DNA of 64,000 nucleotides, taken from positions 62,001 to 126,000 of the forward strand of contig JBFWUB010000004.1 in assembly GCA_050247515.1 (NCBI GenBank). Reading direction: 5' to 3'. Position 1 is the stretch's first letter. Every line of letters begins with the position of its first letter. The position numbers were made by a program, and so were the translations under genes. Of the stretch, positions 24,862-33,478 are shown piece by piece. This DNA comes from RAM1 sp050247515 (lineage in GTDB: Bacteria > Pseudomonadota > Gammaproteobacteria > Burkholderiales > Burkholderiaceae_C). Below the pieces are notes generated by a model. That model made no database searches and had not been told where the DNA came from. It saw only the letters and a list, made by a program, of their open reading frames with translations.

Positions 24862-26928
24862 ATGTCCGATATCCCCAGCATCACCTTCCTGGACCGCGAC
24901 CACAGCATCCTGGCATTCAACGAACGGGTGCTTGACTGGGCCCGGCGCGCCGACGTGCCCCTGCTGGAGCGCCTGCGCTACCTGTGCATCGTGTCGTCCA
25001 ATCTGGATGAGTTTTTCGAGGTGCGCGCCGCGCCCCACCTGACGGCCATGCAGGCCGCCGACCGCAAAGGCGTTTACACCGTGCAGACGTTCGAAGCGCT
25101 GGCAGCGGCGGCGCACGACCTGGTGGCCCGCCAGTACGCGCTGTACAACGACGAGCTGATGCCCACCTTCAAGAAGCACGGCATTGAAATCATCTCGCAC
25201 GGCGACCGCAACCCGGCCCACCGCAAATGGGTGGACGAATACTTTGAGCGCGAAGTGCGCCCGCTGCTGATCCCCGTGGGGCTGGACCCGGCGCACCCGT
25301 TCCCGCAGGTGGCCAACAAATCGTTGAACTTCATCGTGCACCTGGGCGGCAAGGACGCCTTTGGCCGGCAAAACGAGATCGCCATCGTCAAGGTGCCGCG
25401 CGTGCTGCCTCGCCTGATCCGCATGCCCGACAAGGTGGCGGGCAACAAGACGCTGTTCGTGTCGCTGTCCAGCGTGATCCGCGCGCACCTGCACAACCTG
25501 TTTCCGGGGCGCGAGGTGGGGCAGTTCTCGCAGTTTCGCGTGACGCGCCATTCCGACCTGGCCGTGGACGAGGACGACGTGCAGAACCTGCGCACCGCGC
25601 TGCGCCAGGGCCTGCAGCACCGCCACTACGGCCAGGCCGTGCGGCTGGAGGTGTCCGCGGGGTGCTCTGAATTTTTATCGGCCTTCCTGCTCAGGCAGTT
25701 CAATTTGCCCGAGGCGGCGCTGTACCGTGTGCACGGCCCGGTGAACCTGGTGCGCCTGACGCAGCTGGTGGACCTGGTGGACGAGCAGCCGCTGCGCTTT
25801 CCCCCGTACAAGGCCACCTACCCCGTGGCGCTGGTGCCGGGCCAGAGCTTTTTTGACCGCCTCAAGCAGGGTGACGTGCTGATCCACCAGCCGTATGAGA
25901 GCTTTGACGGCGTGCTGGCCTTCCTGCGCGAGGCGGTGAACGACCCGCAGGTGCTGGCCATCAAGCAGACCATCTATCGCACCGGATCCGACAGCGAACT
26001 CATGGACCTGCTGCGCGAGGCTGTGCGCCGTGGCAAGGAAGTGACCGCCGTGGTGGAGCTCAAGGCCCGCTTTGACGAAGAAGCCAACATCAACTGGGCC
26101 GAATCGCTGGAATCGGTGGGCGCGCAGGTGGTGTATGGCGTGGTGGGCCTGAAAACCCACGCCAAGATGCTGCTGGTGACGCGGCGCGAAGGCAAGGCCA
26201 TGCGCCGCTATGGCCACCTGTCCACCGGCAACTACAACCCGCGCACCGCGCGCCTGTACACCGACCTGAGCTACCTGACGGCCGACGCGCACCTGACGGC
26301 CGACATGGACGCGCTGTTCGTGCACCTGGCCAGCCAGAGCAGGCTGCCCCGCCTGCACAAGCTGTGGCTCGCGCCGTTCTATCTGAACCGCCGCCTGATC
26401 GAGAAAATCGACGCGATTGCCGAGGCCGCAGCGCAGGGCAAGCCGGGGCGAATTGTGGCCAAGATGAACGCGCTGACCGACGAGGCGCTGATGCTGGCGC
26501 TGGTGCGCGCGGGCCAGCAGGGCGTGAAGGTGGACCTGATCGTGCGCGGCGCCTGCATGCTGCCCGCGCGGGTGCCCGGCATCACCGACAACATCCGCGT
26601 GCGCTCCATCATCGGGCGCTTCCTGGAGCATTCGCGGGTGTTCTACTTTCGCAGCGGCCCGGACGAAGACCTGTACCTGGCCAGCGCCGACTGGATGAAC
26701 CGCAACATGCTGCGCCGCGTCGAGCTGGCCTGGCCGGTGACCGACCCGGGCTTGTGCCAGCGCATCATTGACGAATGCCTGGTGGCCGGCATGCACGACG
26801 GCCGCGACGCCTGGGACCTGGGGCCCGACGGCAGCTACCAGCGGGTGGACACCACGCTGGCGGGCCATGGCTCGCAGGCAGCCCTGATGGCACGCTATGC
26901 CGCGCGGGAACGCGGCCAGGACGCATGA
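24862..26928 (+). CDS. ppk1: Polyphosphate kinase 1
   Basis: Ppk1 makes polyphosphate from ATP reversibly. The 688 residues show the PPK1 start FLDRDHSILAFNERVLDWA and both key histidines: H452 in RYGHLSTGNYN, the autophosphorylated residue, and H590 in FLEHSRVFYF. An ATG at 24862 directly follows an in-frame TTG at 24859; ATG is preferred. It lies three bases after the glycosyltransferase stop and overlaps sixA. Pho-box-like sites upstream suggest induction by phosphate starvation, as for ppk in E. coli. Confidence 0.96.
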   Translation: MSDIPSITFLDRDHSILAFNERVLDWARRADVPLLERLRYLCIVSSNLDEFFEVRAAPHLTAMQAADRKGVYTVQTFEALAAAAHDLVARQYALYNDELMPTFKKHGIEIISHGDRNPAHRKWVDEYFEREVRPLLIPVGLDPAHPFPQVANKSLNFIVHLGGKDAFGRQNEIAIVKVPRVLPRLIRMPDKVAGNKTLFVSLSSVIRAHLHNLFPGREVGQFSQFRVTRHSDLAVDEDDVQNLRTALRQGLQHRHYGQAVRLEVSAGCSEFLSAFLLRQFNLPEAALYRVHGPVNLVRLTQLVDLVDEQPLRFPPYKATYPVALVPGQSFFDRLKQGDVLIHQPYESFDGVLAFLREAVNDPQVLAIKQTIYRTGSDSELMDLLREAVRRGKEVTAVVELKARFDEEANINWAESLESVGAQVVYGVVGLKTHAKMLLVTRREGKAMRRYGHLSTGNYNPRTARLYTDLSYLTADAHLTADMDALFVHLASQSRLPRLHKLWLAPFYLNRRLIEKIDAIAEAAAQGKPGRIVAKMNALTDEALMLALVRAGQQGVKVDLIVRGACMLPARVPGITDNIRVRSIIGRFLEHSRVFYFRSGPDEDLYLASADWMNRNMLRRVELAWPVTDPGLCQRIIDECLVAGMHDGRDAWDLGPDGSYQRVDTTLAGHGSQAALMARYAARERGQDA

Positions 26929-27392
26929 TCATGGACCTGATCCTGTGGCGCCACGCCGAAGCAGAAGACTGGGTGGACGGCTGCGACGACCTGGAACGCT
27001 CGCTGACGCCGCGTGGCGAGAAGCAGGCCGCGCGCATGGCCGGCTGGCTGGACCGCCAGCTGCCCGAGGCCACGCGCATCCTGTGCAGCCCCGCGCGCCG
27101 CTGCGAGCAAACCGCGCTGGCGCTGGGCCGCAAGTACAAGATCAAGCCCGAGCTGGCACCCGACGGCACGCCCGGACAGCTCCTGGAGGCCGCACTGTGG
27201 CCTGCCTCACGCGTACCCGTGGTGATCGTGGGCCACCAGCCCACCCTGGGCGCGGCCGTGGCGCAGCTTCTGGCCATGCAGCACGGCAGCTGCCCGGTGC
27301 GCAAGGGCGCGGTCTGGTGGATCCGCAACCGCGAGCGTGACGGTCACGCCCAGACCATGGTCGTGACGGTGCAGTCGCCCGACACGCTTTAG
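26925..27392 (+). CDS. sixA: SixA-type histidine phosphatase
   Basis: The 155-residue histidine phosphatase has the RH motif as LWRHAEAED at residues 9-10 and the second His in IVGHQPTLG. SixA removes phosphate from phosphohistidine in relay proteins such as those of phosphotransfer systems. The ATG at 26925 overlaps the ppk1 stop; ATG 26931 is an alternative. It is the last gene of the run and converges with the H1-like gene. Confidence 0.88.
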   Translation: MIMDLILWRHAEAEDWVDGCDDLERSLTPRGEKQAARMAGWLDRQLPEATRILCSPARRCEQTALALGRKYKIKPELAPDGTPGQLLEAALWPASRVPVVIVGHQPTLGAAVAQLLAMQHGSCPVRKGAVWWIRNRERDGHAQTMVVTVQSPDTL

Positions 27393-27393
27393 C

Positions 27394-27798
27394 TCAATCA
27401 GCCTTGCCTGGCCGCCCGGTCTTGATGGCCGGCACGGCTGCCATGGCCGACTGGAATGCCGCGTCAGACATCTGGGCCAGTGCCTTGATGCCGGCGCGCA
27501 GCACTTCGCTTTTCTTGGCGGGCGCGCCCAGCCTGGCGGCGCGTTGCTTGAGGTCGTCCAGCACGGTGTACTCGGCCTTGGGAATGGTGAAGCTGTCACG
27601 CACGAGCTTGGGCTTCTTGGGCTTGTCGGCCTTGGCAGGCTTGGCAACCGGGGCTGGCTTGGCTGCGGGGGCTTTGGCCATGGGCTTGGCAGGGGCCTTG
27701 GCGGCGGCCTTGGGGGTGGCCCTGGCGGTGGTGGCCTTGCCGGCGGCGGGCTTGGGGGCTGCTGCCTTGGCAGGGGCGGTCTTTTTTGCAGTTGCCAT
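27394..27798 (-). CDS. Ribbon-helix-helix-like protein with a histone-H1-type tail
   Basis: The 134-residue protein has two parts. Residues 1-65 are almost only Ala, Lys, Pro and Thr in AKPA/KPAA repeats, like bacterial H1-type DNA-compacting tails. Residues 66-134 look like a small DNA-binding domain: a strand VRDSFTIPKAEY, a helix TVLDDLKQRAARLG, a turn PAKKSEV and a helix LRAGIKALAQM, which fits ribbon-helix-helix. It ends GRPGKAD, an AT-hook-like GRP core. An AT-rich palindrome upstream may be its own operator. RBS AAGGA is good. Function is inferred only. Confidence 0.65.
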   Translation of the reverse strand: MATAKKTAPAKAAAPKPAAGKATTARATPKAAAKAPAKPMAKAPAAKPAPVAKPAKADKPKKPKLVRDSFTIPKAEYTVLDDLKQRAARLGAPAKKSEVLRAGIKALAQMSDAAFQSAMAAVPAIKTGRPGKAD

Positions 27799-27817
27799 GT
27801 GATTTCCTTGATGGGTT

Positions 27818-27846
27818 AAAACGGTATATACAGTTTATATCGTTTT
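27818..27846 (-). promoter_or_regulatory. AT-rich palindrome before the H1-like gene
   Basis: AAAACG (27818-27823) and CGTTTT (27841-27846) flank a TATAT/ATAT core with 17 bases between them. It lies 20 bases before the start codon, where -10-like TATATA sequences also occur. It may be both promoter and autoregulatory site. Confidence 0.45.
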
Positions 27847-27939
27847 AGAAGCCATGGAAATACCCCGCTATTGCACAAAGCGCCCCGCGCCGCGCTGGGC
27901 CACCATGCAGGGACGATCCGCATACCCTGAAAGAAGCCC

Positions 27940-29472
27940 TTGAAGATCAGCCTCAAACTTCCCCTGGCATTTGCCGCGGCGCTGCTGCTGGTGGCCGCCG
28001 CCGCCTGCTACGGCATCTACAGCCTGAACCAGTCACTGACCACCTATGCGGTAGAGGTGCAGGGCCGGCATGAGCAGCAGGTGCTGGCCGGCGACATCTC
28101 GCTCGACTTCAAGGTGCAGGTGCAGGAATGGAAGAACACGCTGTTGCGCGGCAAAAACCCGCAGGACCTGGACAAGTACTGGAAGTCATTCCGCAAGCAT
28201 GAGCAAGCCGTGGCCGCCGGTGCCGGCAAGCTGGCCGCCAGCCTGCCGCCCGGCGATTCGCACGCGCTGACGCAGCAGTTCATCGCGGCCCATGCCGAGA
28301 TGGGCAAGCGCTATGCCCAGGCGTTTGAAGCCTTCAAGGCCGCGCGCTTCGATCCCCAGGTGGGCGACGCTGCCGTGGCCGGCATTGATCGCGAATCGGT
28401 CCGGCTGCTCGATGAGGCAGGCCGCAAGATCGCCGCGCAAAGCAACGCAGTGGCCGCGCAGGCCGCGGCCAATGGCCGCCAGGCCACGGCCATCAGCCTG
28501 GCCTTGATGGCCGTGGTTTTCGTGGCATGCGCCATCGGCGGCATTCTTTTCAGCCGCACCATCACCGGCCCGCTGGACCGGGCCGTGGCGGTGGCGCGGG
28601 CCGTGGCCGGCGGCGACCTGTCGGTGCAGCTGGACGCGCGGGGCAAGGACGAAATGGCCCAGCTGCTGCAGGCCCTGCAGGCCATGCGCGACAGCCTGGT
28701 AAGGGTGGTGTCCAACGTGCGCGAAAACGCCGACAGCGTGGCCACCGCCAGCGCCCAGATTGCCCAGGGCAACCTGGACCTGTCCGGTCGCACCGAGGAG
28801 CAGGCCAGCGCGCTGCAGCAGACGGCTGCCTCCATGGACCAGCTCAGCACCACCGTGCGCACCAACGCCGACAACGCCCGCCAGGCCAGCGAGCTGGCCC
28901 AGGGCGCGGCCCAGGTGGCTGTGCGCGGCGGCGCGGTCGTGGGCGACGTGGTCAGCACCATGAAAGGCATTGACGACAGCTCGCGCCGCGTGTCGGAGAT
29001 CATCAGCGTGATCGACAGCATTGCGTTCCAGACCAACATCCTGGCGCTGAACGCCGCGGTGGAAGCCGCGCGCGCCGGCGAGCAGGGCAGGGGCTTTGCC
29101 GTGGTGGCCGGTGAGGTGCGTACGCTGGCCCAGCGCAGCGCCGACGCCGCGCGCGAGATCAAGGCCCTGATCGCCGACAGCGTGCAACGCGTGGGCCAGG
29201 GCTCGGCCCTGGTGGGCGAGGCCGGCACGATCATGACCGAAGTGGTGTCGTCCATCCAGAAGGTCACGGGCATCATTGGCGAGATATCCCACGCCAGCAG
29301 CGAACAAAGCGCCGGCGTCGGTCAGGTCACCCAGGCCGTGGGCCAGATGGACGCCGCCACCCAGCAGAATGCGGCGCTGGTGGAGCAGAGCGCGGCCGCC
29401 GCGCAAAGCCTGAAAGCCCAGGCGGGTCGCCTGGTGGAGGCGGTGGCAGTGTTCCGCATGGCGCCGGCCTGA
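27940..29472 (+). CDS. Methyl-accepting chemotaxis protein
   Basis: This 510-residue chemoreceptor has a membrane segment at about 5-28, a periplasmic helical sensor domain of about 155 residues, a second membrane segment near 185-205, a HAMP domain and a cytoplasmic hairpin whose tip reads IAFQTNILALNAAVEAARAG. The start is TTG 27940, the only start giving a proper first membrane segment. It lacks a C-terminal CheR-docking pentapeptide (ends VAVFRMAPA). The ligand cannot be predicted. Confidence 0.93.
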   Translation: MKISLKLPLAFAAALLLVAAAACYGIYSLNQSLTTYAVEVQGRHEQQVLAGDISLDFKVQVQEWKNTLLRGKNPQDLDKYWKSFRKHEQAVAAGAGKLAASLPPGDSHALTQQFIAAHAEMGKRYAQAFEAFKAARFDPQVGDAAVAGIDRESVRLLDEAGRKIAAQSNAVAAQAAANGRQATAISLALMAVVFVACAIGGILFSRTITGPLDRAVAVARAVAGGDLSVQLDARGKDEMAQLLQALQAMRDSLVRVVSNVRENADSVATASAQIAQGNLDLSGRTEEQASALQQTAASMDQLSTTVRTNADNARQASELAQGAAQVAVRGGAVVGDVVSTMKGIDDSSRRVSEIISVIDSIAFQTNILALNAAVEAARAGEQGRGFAVVAGEVRTLAQRSADAAREIKALIADSVQRVGQGSALVGEAGTIMTEVVSSIQKVTGIIGEISHASSEQSAGVGQVTQAVGQMDAATQQNAALVEQSAAAAQSLKAQAGRLVEAVAVFRMAPA

Positions 29473-29491
29473 GCGGCCCGGCATTGCCGCG

Positions 29492-30028
29492 TCAGGTCAC
29501 TGCCTCGGGCGGCAGCAGCATGGCAATGCGCTCGCTGATGGAATCGGCGCGCTCGGGGCCGGCCGCCTTTTCAATCTCGGCCAGCATGTCGCGCCCGGCG
29601 GCCAGCATGGAGTCACGGTCCTTGGCGTTGCGCAGGGCTTCGCGGAACTGCCCGGCCAGCACCGGGTCGCGTCGGGCGAACATGCGCTCGCAGATGTCAA
29701 ACAGGAACATGCGCGTGGTGGCCAGCGACCGCTTGCCTTCAAACGGATCGGCCGACCCCGCGGGCGCGGATGCAGGCGCGGGGGCCGCAACGACCGGCGT
29801 GGGCAGTGCAGCAGGCGCCACCGAAGCTGTCGGTGCGGTCGTCTCCAGATAGCCCCTTCGCATCAGGTCCAGCACGATGGGCTCGGCCTGGCCGCCCATC
29901 ACGGCATTGATGTCAAACAGCGACTTGTTCCCGTCGGCCATCAGCAGCAGGCTGCGCTCGCGCAGACCCAGGGTGCGCATGCCGGGGCGCAGTTCGTCGC
30001 GGGCTTTGTCGGTTCGTTGCAGCAGCAT
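29492..30028 (-). CDS. Hypothetical protein with Ala/Pro linker
   Basis: From ATG 30028, preceded by AGGAGG, the protein has 178 residues. Residues 1-65 form a compact helical domain (RTLGLRERSLLLMADGNKSL then LMRRGYLE) that resembles a small winged-helix fold. A linker of about 35 residues rich in Ala and Pro leads to a helical C-terminal domain (TRMFLFDICERMFARRDPV). It has no signal peptide or membrane segment. No family is recognised. It converges with the chemoreceptor gene. Confidence 0.7.
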   Translation of the reverse strand: MLLQRTDKARDELRPGMRTLGLRERSLLLMADGNKSLFDINAVMGGQAEPIVLDLMRRGYLETTAPTASVAPAALPTPVVAAPAPASAPAGSADPFEGKRSLATTRMFLFDICERMFARRDPVLAGQFREALRNAKDRDSMLAAGRDMLAEIEKAAGPERADSISERIAMLLPPEAVT

Positions 30029-30132
30029 CGCGTCCTCCTGAAGTCGATGCTGCAAGTACACCCGACGACGATGACAGCGCTGTGAAGTCGCCGCATGCCC
30101 GCGCACATCGACGAAATCCGGTGGGTGGCGGC

Positions 30133-31623
30133 TTAGCCCAGTACCAGCTCCCAAGGCGTCTTCTGCCAAGCCACCACCTCTTCGCGCAGCAAATGCGCTG
30201 ACTGCGGGTAGGCCGTGGCCCATTCGCTGCGCGTTGTCAGTGTCATGACGCGCGCCTCGTCATTGCTCTCAATGAGCAGTCCCTTCAGGTCCGGATCGCG
30301 CCGCGCGTGACACAGGATCACGGCCAGGCGCAGGGCCAGCAGTTGATGCACGAAGGGCGCGTCTTCAAAGTCTGCCTCCAGCTTGCGCAGCTTGCCGCGG
30401 TGGCCCAGCACCAGCAGGCTGAGCCGGTGCAGCTCGGGCAGGGCAAAGCCCGGTGCGTCGGCGTTGTCCAGAATGTACGCGCCGTGCTTGTGGTAGTCGC
30501 TGTGGGATATCAGGCTGCCGATTTCATGCAGCTGGGCGGCCCACTGCAGCTTGCGTTGCGCGCGCTCCAGCTCGGCGGAGGCGTCGCCGGCGCGAAGGCC
30601 GCGCAGCAAGCTGGTGGCCACCTTGCCCACGCGCTGGGCCTGCGCCGCGTCCACATCAAATTTGGTGGACAGGCGCTGCACGGTGGTGGAGCGGATGTCG
30701 GTGCTGCCTTGCTCGCGGTCCAGCAGGTCGTACAGCACGCCGTGGCGCAATGCGCCCTGCGCGGCCTGCATTTCCTCAATGCCCAGCAGGTCAAACACGG
30801 CGCGCAGCACGCTCAGGCCCCCGCCAATGACGGCGCGGCGGTCTTCCTTCAGCCCGTCCAGCCGCACGCGGTCGGCGCTGCGGGCGGCCAGCAGGCGGTC
30901 CAGCAGCCAGTCCAGCCCGTCGCGGCTGACGGTCTGCGCGGGCCAGCCGGCGGCGGCCAGCACATCGCCCACGGCGCCGATGGTGCCGGACGATCCATAG
31001 GCCACGTCCCAGGTGTCGCGCCGGTAGGCATTGAGCGCTTCGTCCAGCACGGCCTTGGCGGCGATTTCGGCCATCTGGAAGGCATGTTCAGTGAACTGCC
31101 CGTCGGCGAAATACTTCATGGACCAGGCCACGCTGCCCACGCGAAAGCTTTCCATCACCCGGGCGTCCAGGTCCTGGCCCAGGATGAGTTCGGTGGAGCG
31201 CCCGCCAATGTCCACCACCAGGCGGCGCTCGCCGCTTTGGGGCAGCAGGTGGGCCACACCCTGGTAGATCAGGCGGGCTTCCTCGCGGCCTGAAATCACG
31301 TCAATCGGAAAGCCCAGCACGCGGCTGGCCTGGGCCAGGAATTCGTCGCGGTTGCGCGCCTCGCGCAGGGTTTGCGTGGCCACGGCGCGCACCTGGCTGC
31401 GCTTGAAGCCCGCCAGCCGCTCGCCAAAGCGGGCCAGGCAGTCCCAACCGCGCTGCATGGCCGCAGGCGTGAGGTTGCGCTCGGCGTCCAGGCCGTTGCC
31501 CTGGCGCACGGTTTCCTTCAGGTATTCGGTGCGGTGGATCTGGCCATGGTCGAGCCGGCCGATCTCAAGGCGGAAACTGTTGGAGCCGAGGTCGACGGCG
31601 GCAAGGCGGGTACCGTTTTGCAT
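30133..31623 (-). CDS. ppx: Exopolyphosphatase / pppGpp phosphohydrolase
   Basis: The 496-residue protein from ATG 31623 has the actin-like ATPase/phosphatase fold: AAVDLGSNSFRLEIGRL at the start, VVDIGGRSTELILG near residue 140 and an HD-like helical C-terminal half with LHEIGSLISHSDYHKHG. Ppx removes terminal phosphate from polyphosphate and, in E. coli, from pppGpp. It is not next to ppk1 here but 3.2 kb away on the other strand, at the end of a minus-strand run (fasciclin, binding protein, ppx) headed by Pho-box-like sites. Confidence 0.92.
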   Translation of the reverse strand: MQNGTRLAAVDLGSNSFRLEIGRLDHGQIHRTEYLKETVRQGNGLDAERNLTPAAMQRGWDCLARFGERLAGFKRSQVRAVATQTLREARNRDEFLAQASRVLGFPIDVISGREEARLIYQGVAHLLPQSGERRLVVDIGGRSTELILGQDLDARVMESFRVGSVAWSMKYFADGQFTEHAFQMAEIAAKAVLDEALNAYRRDTWDVAYGSSGTIGAVGDVLAAAGWPAQTVSRDGLDWLLDRLLAARSADRVRLDGLKEDRRAVIGGGLSVLRAVFDLLGIEEMQAAQGALRHGVLYDLLDREQGSTDIRSTTVQRLSTKFDVDAAQAQRVGKVATSLLRGLRAGDASAELERAQRKLQWAAQLHEIGSLISHSDYHKHGAYILDNADAPGFALPELHRLSLLVLGHRGKLRKLEADFEDAPFVHQLLALRLAVILCHARRDPDLKGLLIESNDEARVMTLTTRSEWATAYPQSAHLLREEVVAWQKTPWELVLG

Positions 31624-31682
31624 GCTGTGGTTTTGGGTTTGCGGGCCAGCATAGCAAAGACCTCGCTGCCTTCGGCGCGTTT

Positions 31683-32819
31683 TCAACCAATGACTCTGCC
31701 GTCGGTTGTCAGCATGCTCTGGGTGACATAGGTCGCGCTGCGTCGTTGCGGGTTGAATGCCACGCGGTAGCCGCCCACATCCACCGCCTCGCGCCGCTGG
31801 AAGGCGGCCAGCACACCCTGGCGGGTCGGGGCGCCGTCCATGTCGCGCAGTACCTCAAACGTGTAGCGCGCCGCAATAAAGCCTGCCAGGCTCAGGGACA
31901 CCGGCGGCTCGTCAAACAGGCGCGCCATGGTGTCGCGGTAGCTGCGCACCACGGGCAGGCTGGCGTTGACCATGGGCACGGCCTGGGTGGCGATCACCGG
32001 TGTGCTGCGCGCGCCGCCCATCTGGGTCATGGTCTGCAGGTTCACATCCGCCAGGGCAATGATGTAGCGCTGGCGCTGCTGCTTTTCCAGGCCCTGGGTG
32101 AACTGCACCAGCTCGGGCGTGCCCCCCACAAAAAGCAGGATGGCCGGCGTGCCGGGCGTCAGGCGCTGGCCCAGGCGGTCCAGGTCGCCGTTGGCGCGGT
32201 ACGACTGCAGCTTGAGCTTCATGCCGGTGGCAATGCGTTCCAGGTCCTGCTGGTACAGCTGGTATTCCTGCTGCGACGCATACACGGCGCCCACCTCGCT
32301 CACCCCCATGACGGTCAGCGATTTGAGGGCGTGGCCAATCTGTTCCTGGCGGGCGGCAAAGATCGGGAAGGTGCGTTCGTCCACCTCCACGCTGGAGTTC
32401 TGCAGCCAGGGCGCCACATGGGCGATGGCAGCGGCTTGCTGGCGCAGCTCGGCGGCCAGCAGGCCGGCAGCCGGGTCGCCGGCCGTGCCCGACAGCACCA
32501 GGCAGGCGGGATTGTCCAGCAACTGCTGCACCGCGGCCTTCATGCTCGCGGCGCTGCCGTCCACTTCCACCGACACATGCTGCACCGGCCGCCCACGCAG
32601 GCCGCCCTTGAGGTTGATGTCCTGCCAGGCCGCGCGCGAGCCGATCAGGAAGTCCTTGGACACGTCCTGCTGGGCGGGCGAGGTGTCCACGATCTGCGCC
32701 ACCATCAGGCTGCGGGCAGCGGCTTTGGCCGGCTGGGCCAGCAAGGCAGGTGCGGCCGCAAAGGCGGCCGCACCCACCAGCACCCGGCGCCGGCCGGGTG
32801 AGGTGAGTGCAAAAGTCAT
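31683..32819 (-). CDS. Orphan periplasmic binding protein, branched-chain amino acid type
   Basis: The 378-residue protein has an N-terminal signal with the run GRRRVLVGAAAFAAAPALLA, possibly Tat-type, and then a two-lobed type I periplasmic binding fold (Peripla_BP_6/LivK-like) with VLSGTAGDPAAG and VSLSLAGFIAARYTFEVL. No permease or ATPase gene is nearby. It lies 14 bases after the fasciclin gene and 59 before ppx, so the three could be one transcript. Ligand unknown. Confidence 0.8.
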   Translation of the reverse strand: MTFALTSPGRRRVLVGAAAFAAAPALLAQPAKAAARSLMVAQIVDTSPAQQDVSKDFLIGSRAAWQDINLKGGLRGRPVQHVSVEVDGSAASMKAAVQQLLDNPACLVLSGTAGDPAAGLLAAELRQQAAAIAHVAPWLQNSSVEVDERTFPIFAARQEQIGHALKSLTVMGVSEVGAVYASQQEYQLYQQDLERIATGMKLKLQSYRANGDLDRLGQRLTPGTPAILLFVGGTPELVQFTQGLEKQQRQRYIIALADVNLQTMTQMGGARSTPVIATQAVPMVNASLPVVRSYRDTMARLFDEPPVSLSLAGFIAARYTFEVLRDMDGAPTRQGVLAAFQRREAVDVGGYRVAFNPQRRSATYVTQSMLTTDGRVIG

Positions 32820-32833
32820 GGCGATACGGTGGC

Positions 32834-33313
32834 TTAGCGCTTGGGCGGCATCAGCACGCGGTCCAGGGTGTGGACCACGCCATTGGTGGCGCCGATGTCG
32901 GCGGTTTGCACCATGCCTTCTTCCACCGTCACGAAGGTGCCGGCGCGCGACAGGTTCAGGTCCGCGCCATTGGCCGACTTGGTCTTGCCGTTTTTCACGT
33001 CGGCGGCCATGACCTTGGCGGGTACCACGTGGTAGGCCAGGACGGCCTTGAGCTGGGCCGGGTTCTTGCCCAGCTCGTCCAGGGTCTTGGCAGGCACGGC
33101 CTTGAAGGCCTCATTGGTGGGGGCAAACACGGTGTAGGGCCCGCTGCCCTTGAGCATGTCGGTCAGGCCGGCTTTGGCCACCAGGCCGTTCAGCGTGCTC
33201 AGCTGCGGGTTGGCGGCGATGGTGTCGGCGACGGAGACCGGGGTGGGCGTGGTGGCGCAGCCAGTGATGGCGAGGACCAGGCTGGCGGCAAGCAGGGTAC
33301 GGCGGATAGTCAT
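32834..33313 (-). CDS. Fasciclin (FAS1) domain lipoprotein
   Basis: The 159-residue protein has a lipoprotein signal ending ITGC (C19), so it is predicted to be lipid-anchored, then one FAS1 domain with the hallmark segments GPYTVFAPTNEAF, YHVV and NGVVHTLDRVLMPP. FAS1 domains mediate surface or matrix adhesion. GGAG precedes the ATG. Phased PhoB-like half-sites lie 46-78 bases upstream on the same strand, divergent from pstS, which suggests phosphate control. Confidence 0.88.
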   Translation of the reverse strand: MTIRRTLLAASLVLAITGCATTPTPVSVADTIAANPQLSTLNGLVAKAGLTDMLKGSGPYTVFAPTNEAFKAVPAKTLDELGKNPAQLKAVLAYHVVPAKVMAADVKNGKTKSANGADLNLSRAGTFVTVEEGMVQTADIGATNGVVHTLDRVLMPPKR

Positions 33314-33358
33314 GGTTTTTCTCCAGGGTTGCAGGGGTTGGGCCGGAGCGTAGGGCGC

Positions 33359-33391
33359 CGGTATGACGGCTTGATGAAGGATTTATGACGG
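33359..33391 (-). promoter_or_regulatory. Three phased Pho half-sites facing the fasciclin gene
   Basis: Read on the minus strand, three 11-mers follow each other without gaps: CCGTCATAAAT, CCTTCATCAAG and CCGTCATACCG. The first two make a PhoB box close to consensus. TACGCT lies 10 bases after the end of the last 7-base half-site, the spacing of -10 boxes at Pho promoters. Confidence 0.65.
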
Positions 33392-33393
33392 GG

Positions 33394-33439
33394 TTGTCAC
33401 CGTTTTTGTCACGTCACCGTCACAAAAGCTTCTTAAAGT
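33394..33439 (+). promoter_or_regulatory. pstS Pho box and -10
   Basis: TTGTCACGTCACCGTCAC (33406-33423) has half-sites TTGTCAC and CCGTCAC 11 bp apart. Another TTGTCAC lies at 33394, 12 bases upstream. TAAAGT at 33434-33439 is a fair -10, exactly 10 bases after the box. This is the expected PhoB-activated promoter of the pst operon, 40 bases before pstS. Confidence 0.75.
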
Positions 33440-33478
33440 CCGTTCAACTTCTCCAACCCCTCAACTCAAGGTGACCTC

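Noticed and set aside
29492..30223. Longer version of the hypothetical gene starting at 30223
   Set aside because: The extra 65 residues are low in conserved features and have no ribosome-binding site, while ATG 30028 has AGGAGG at the right distance.
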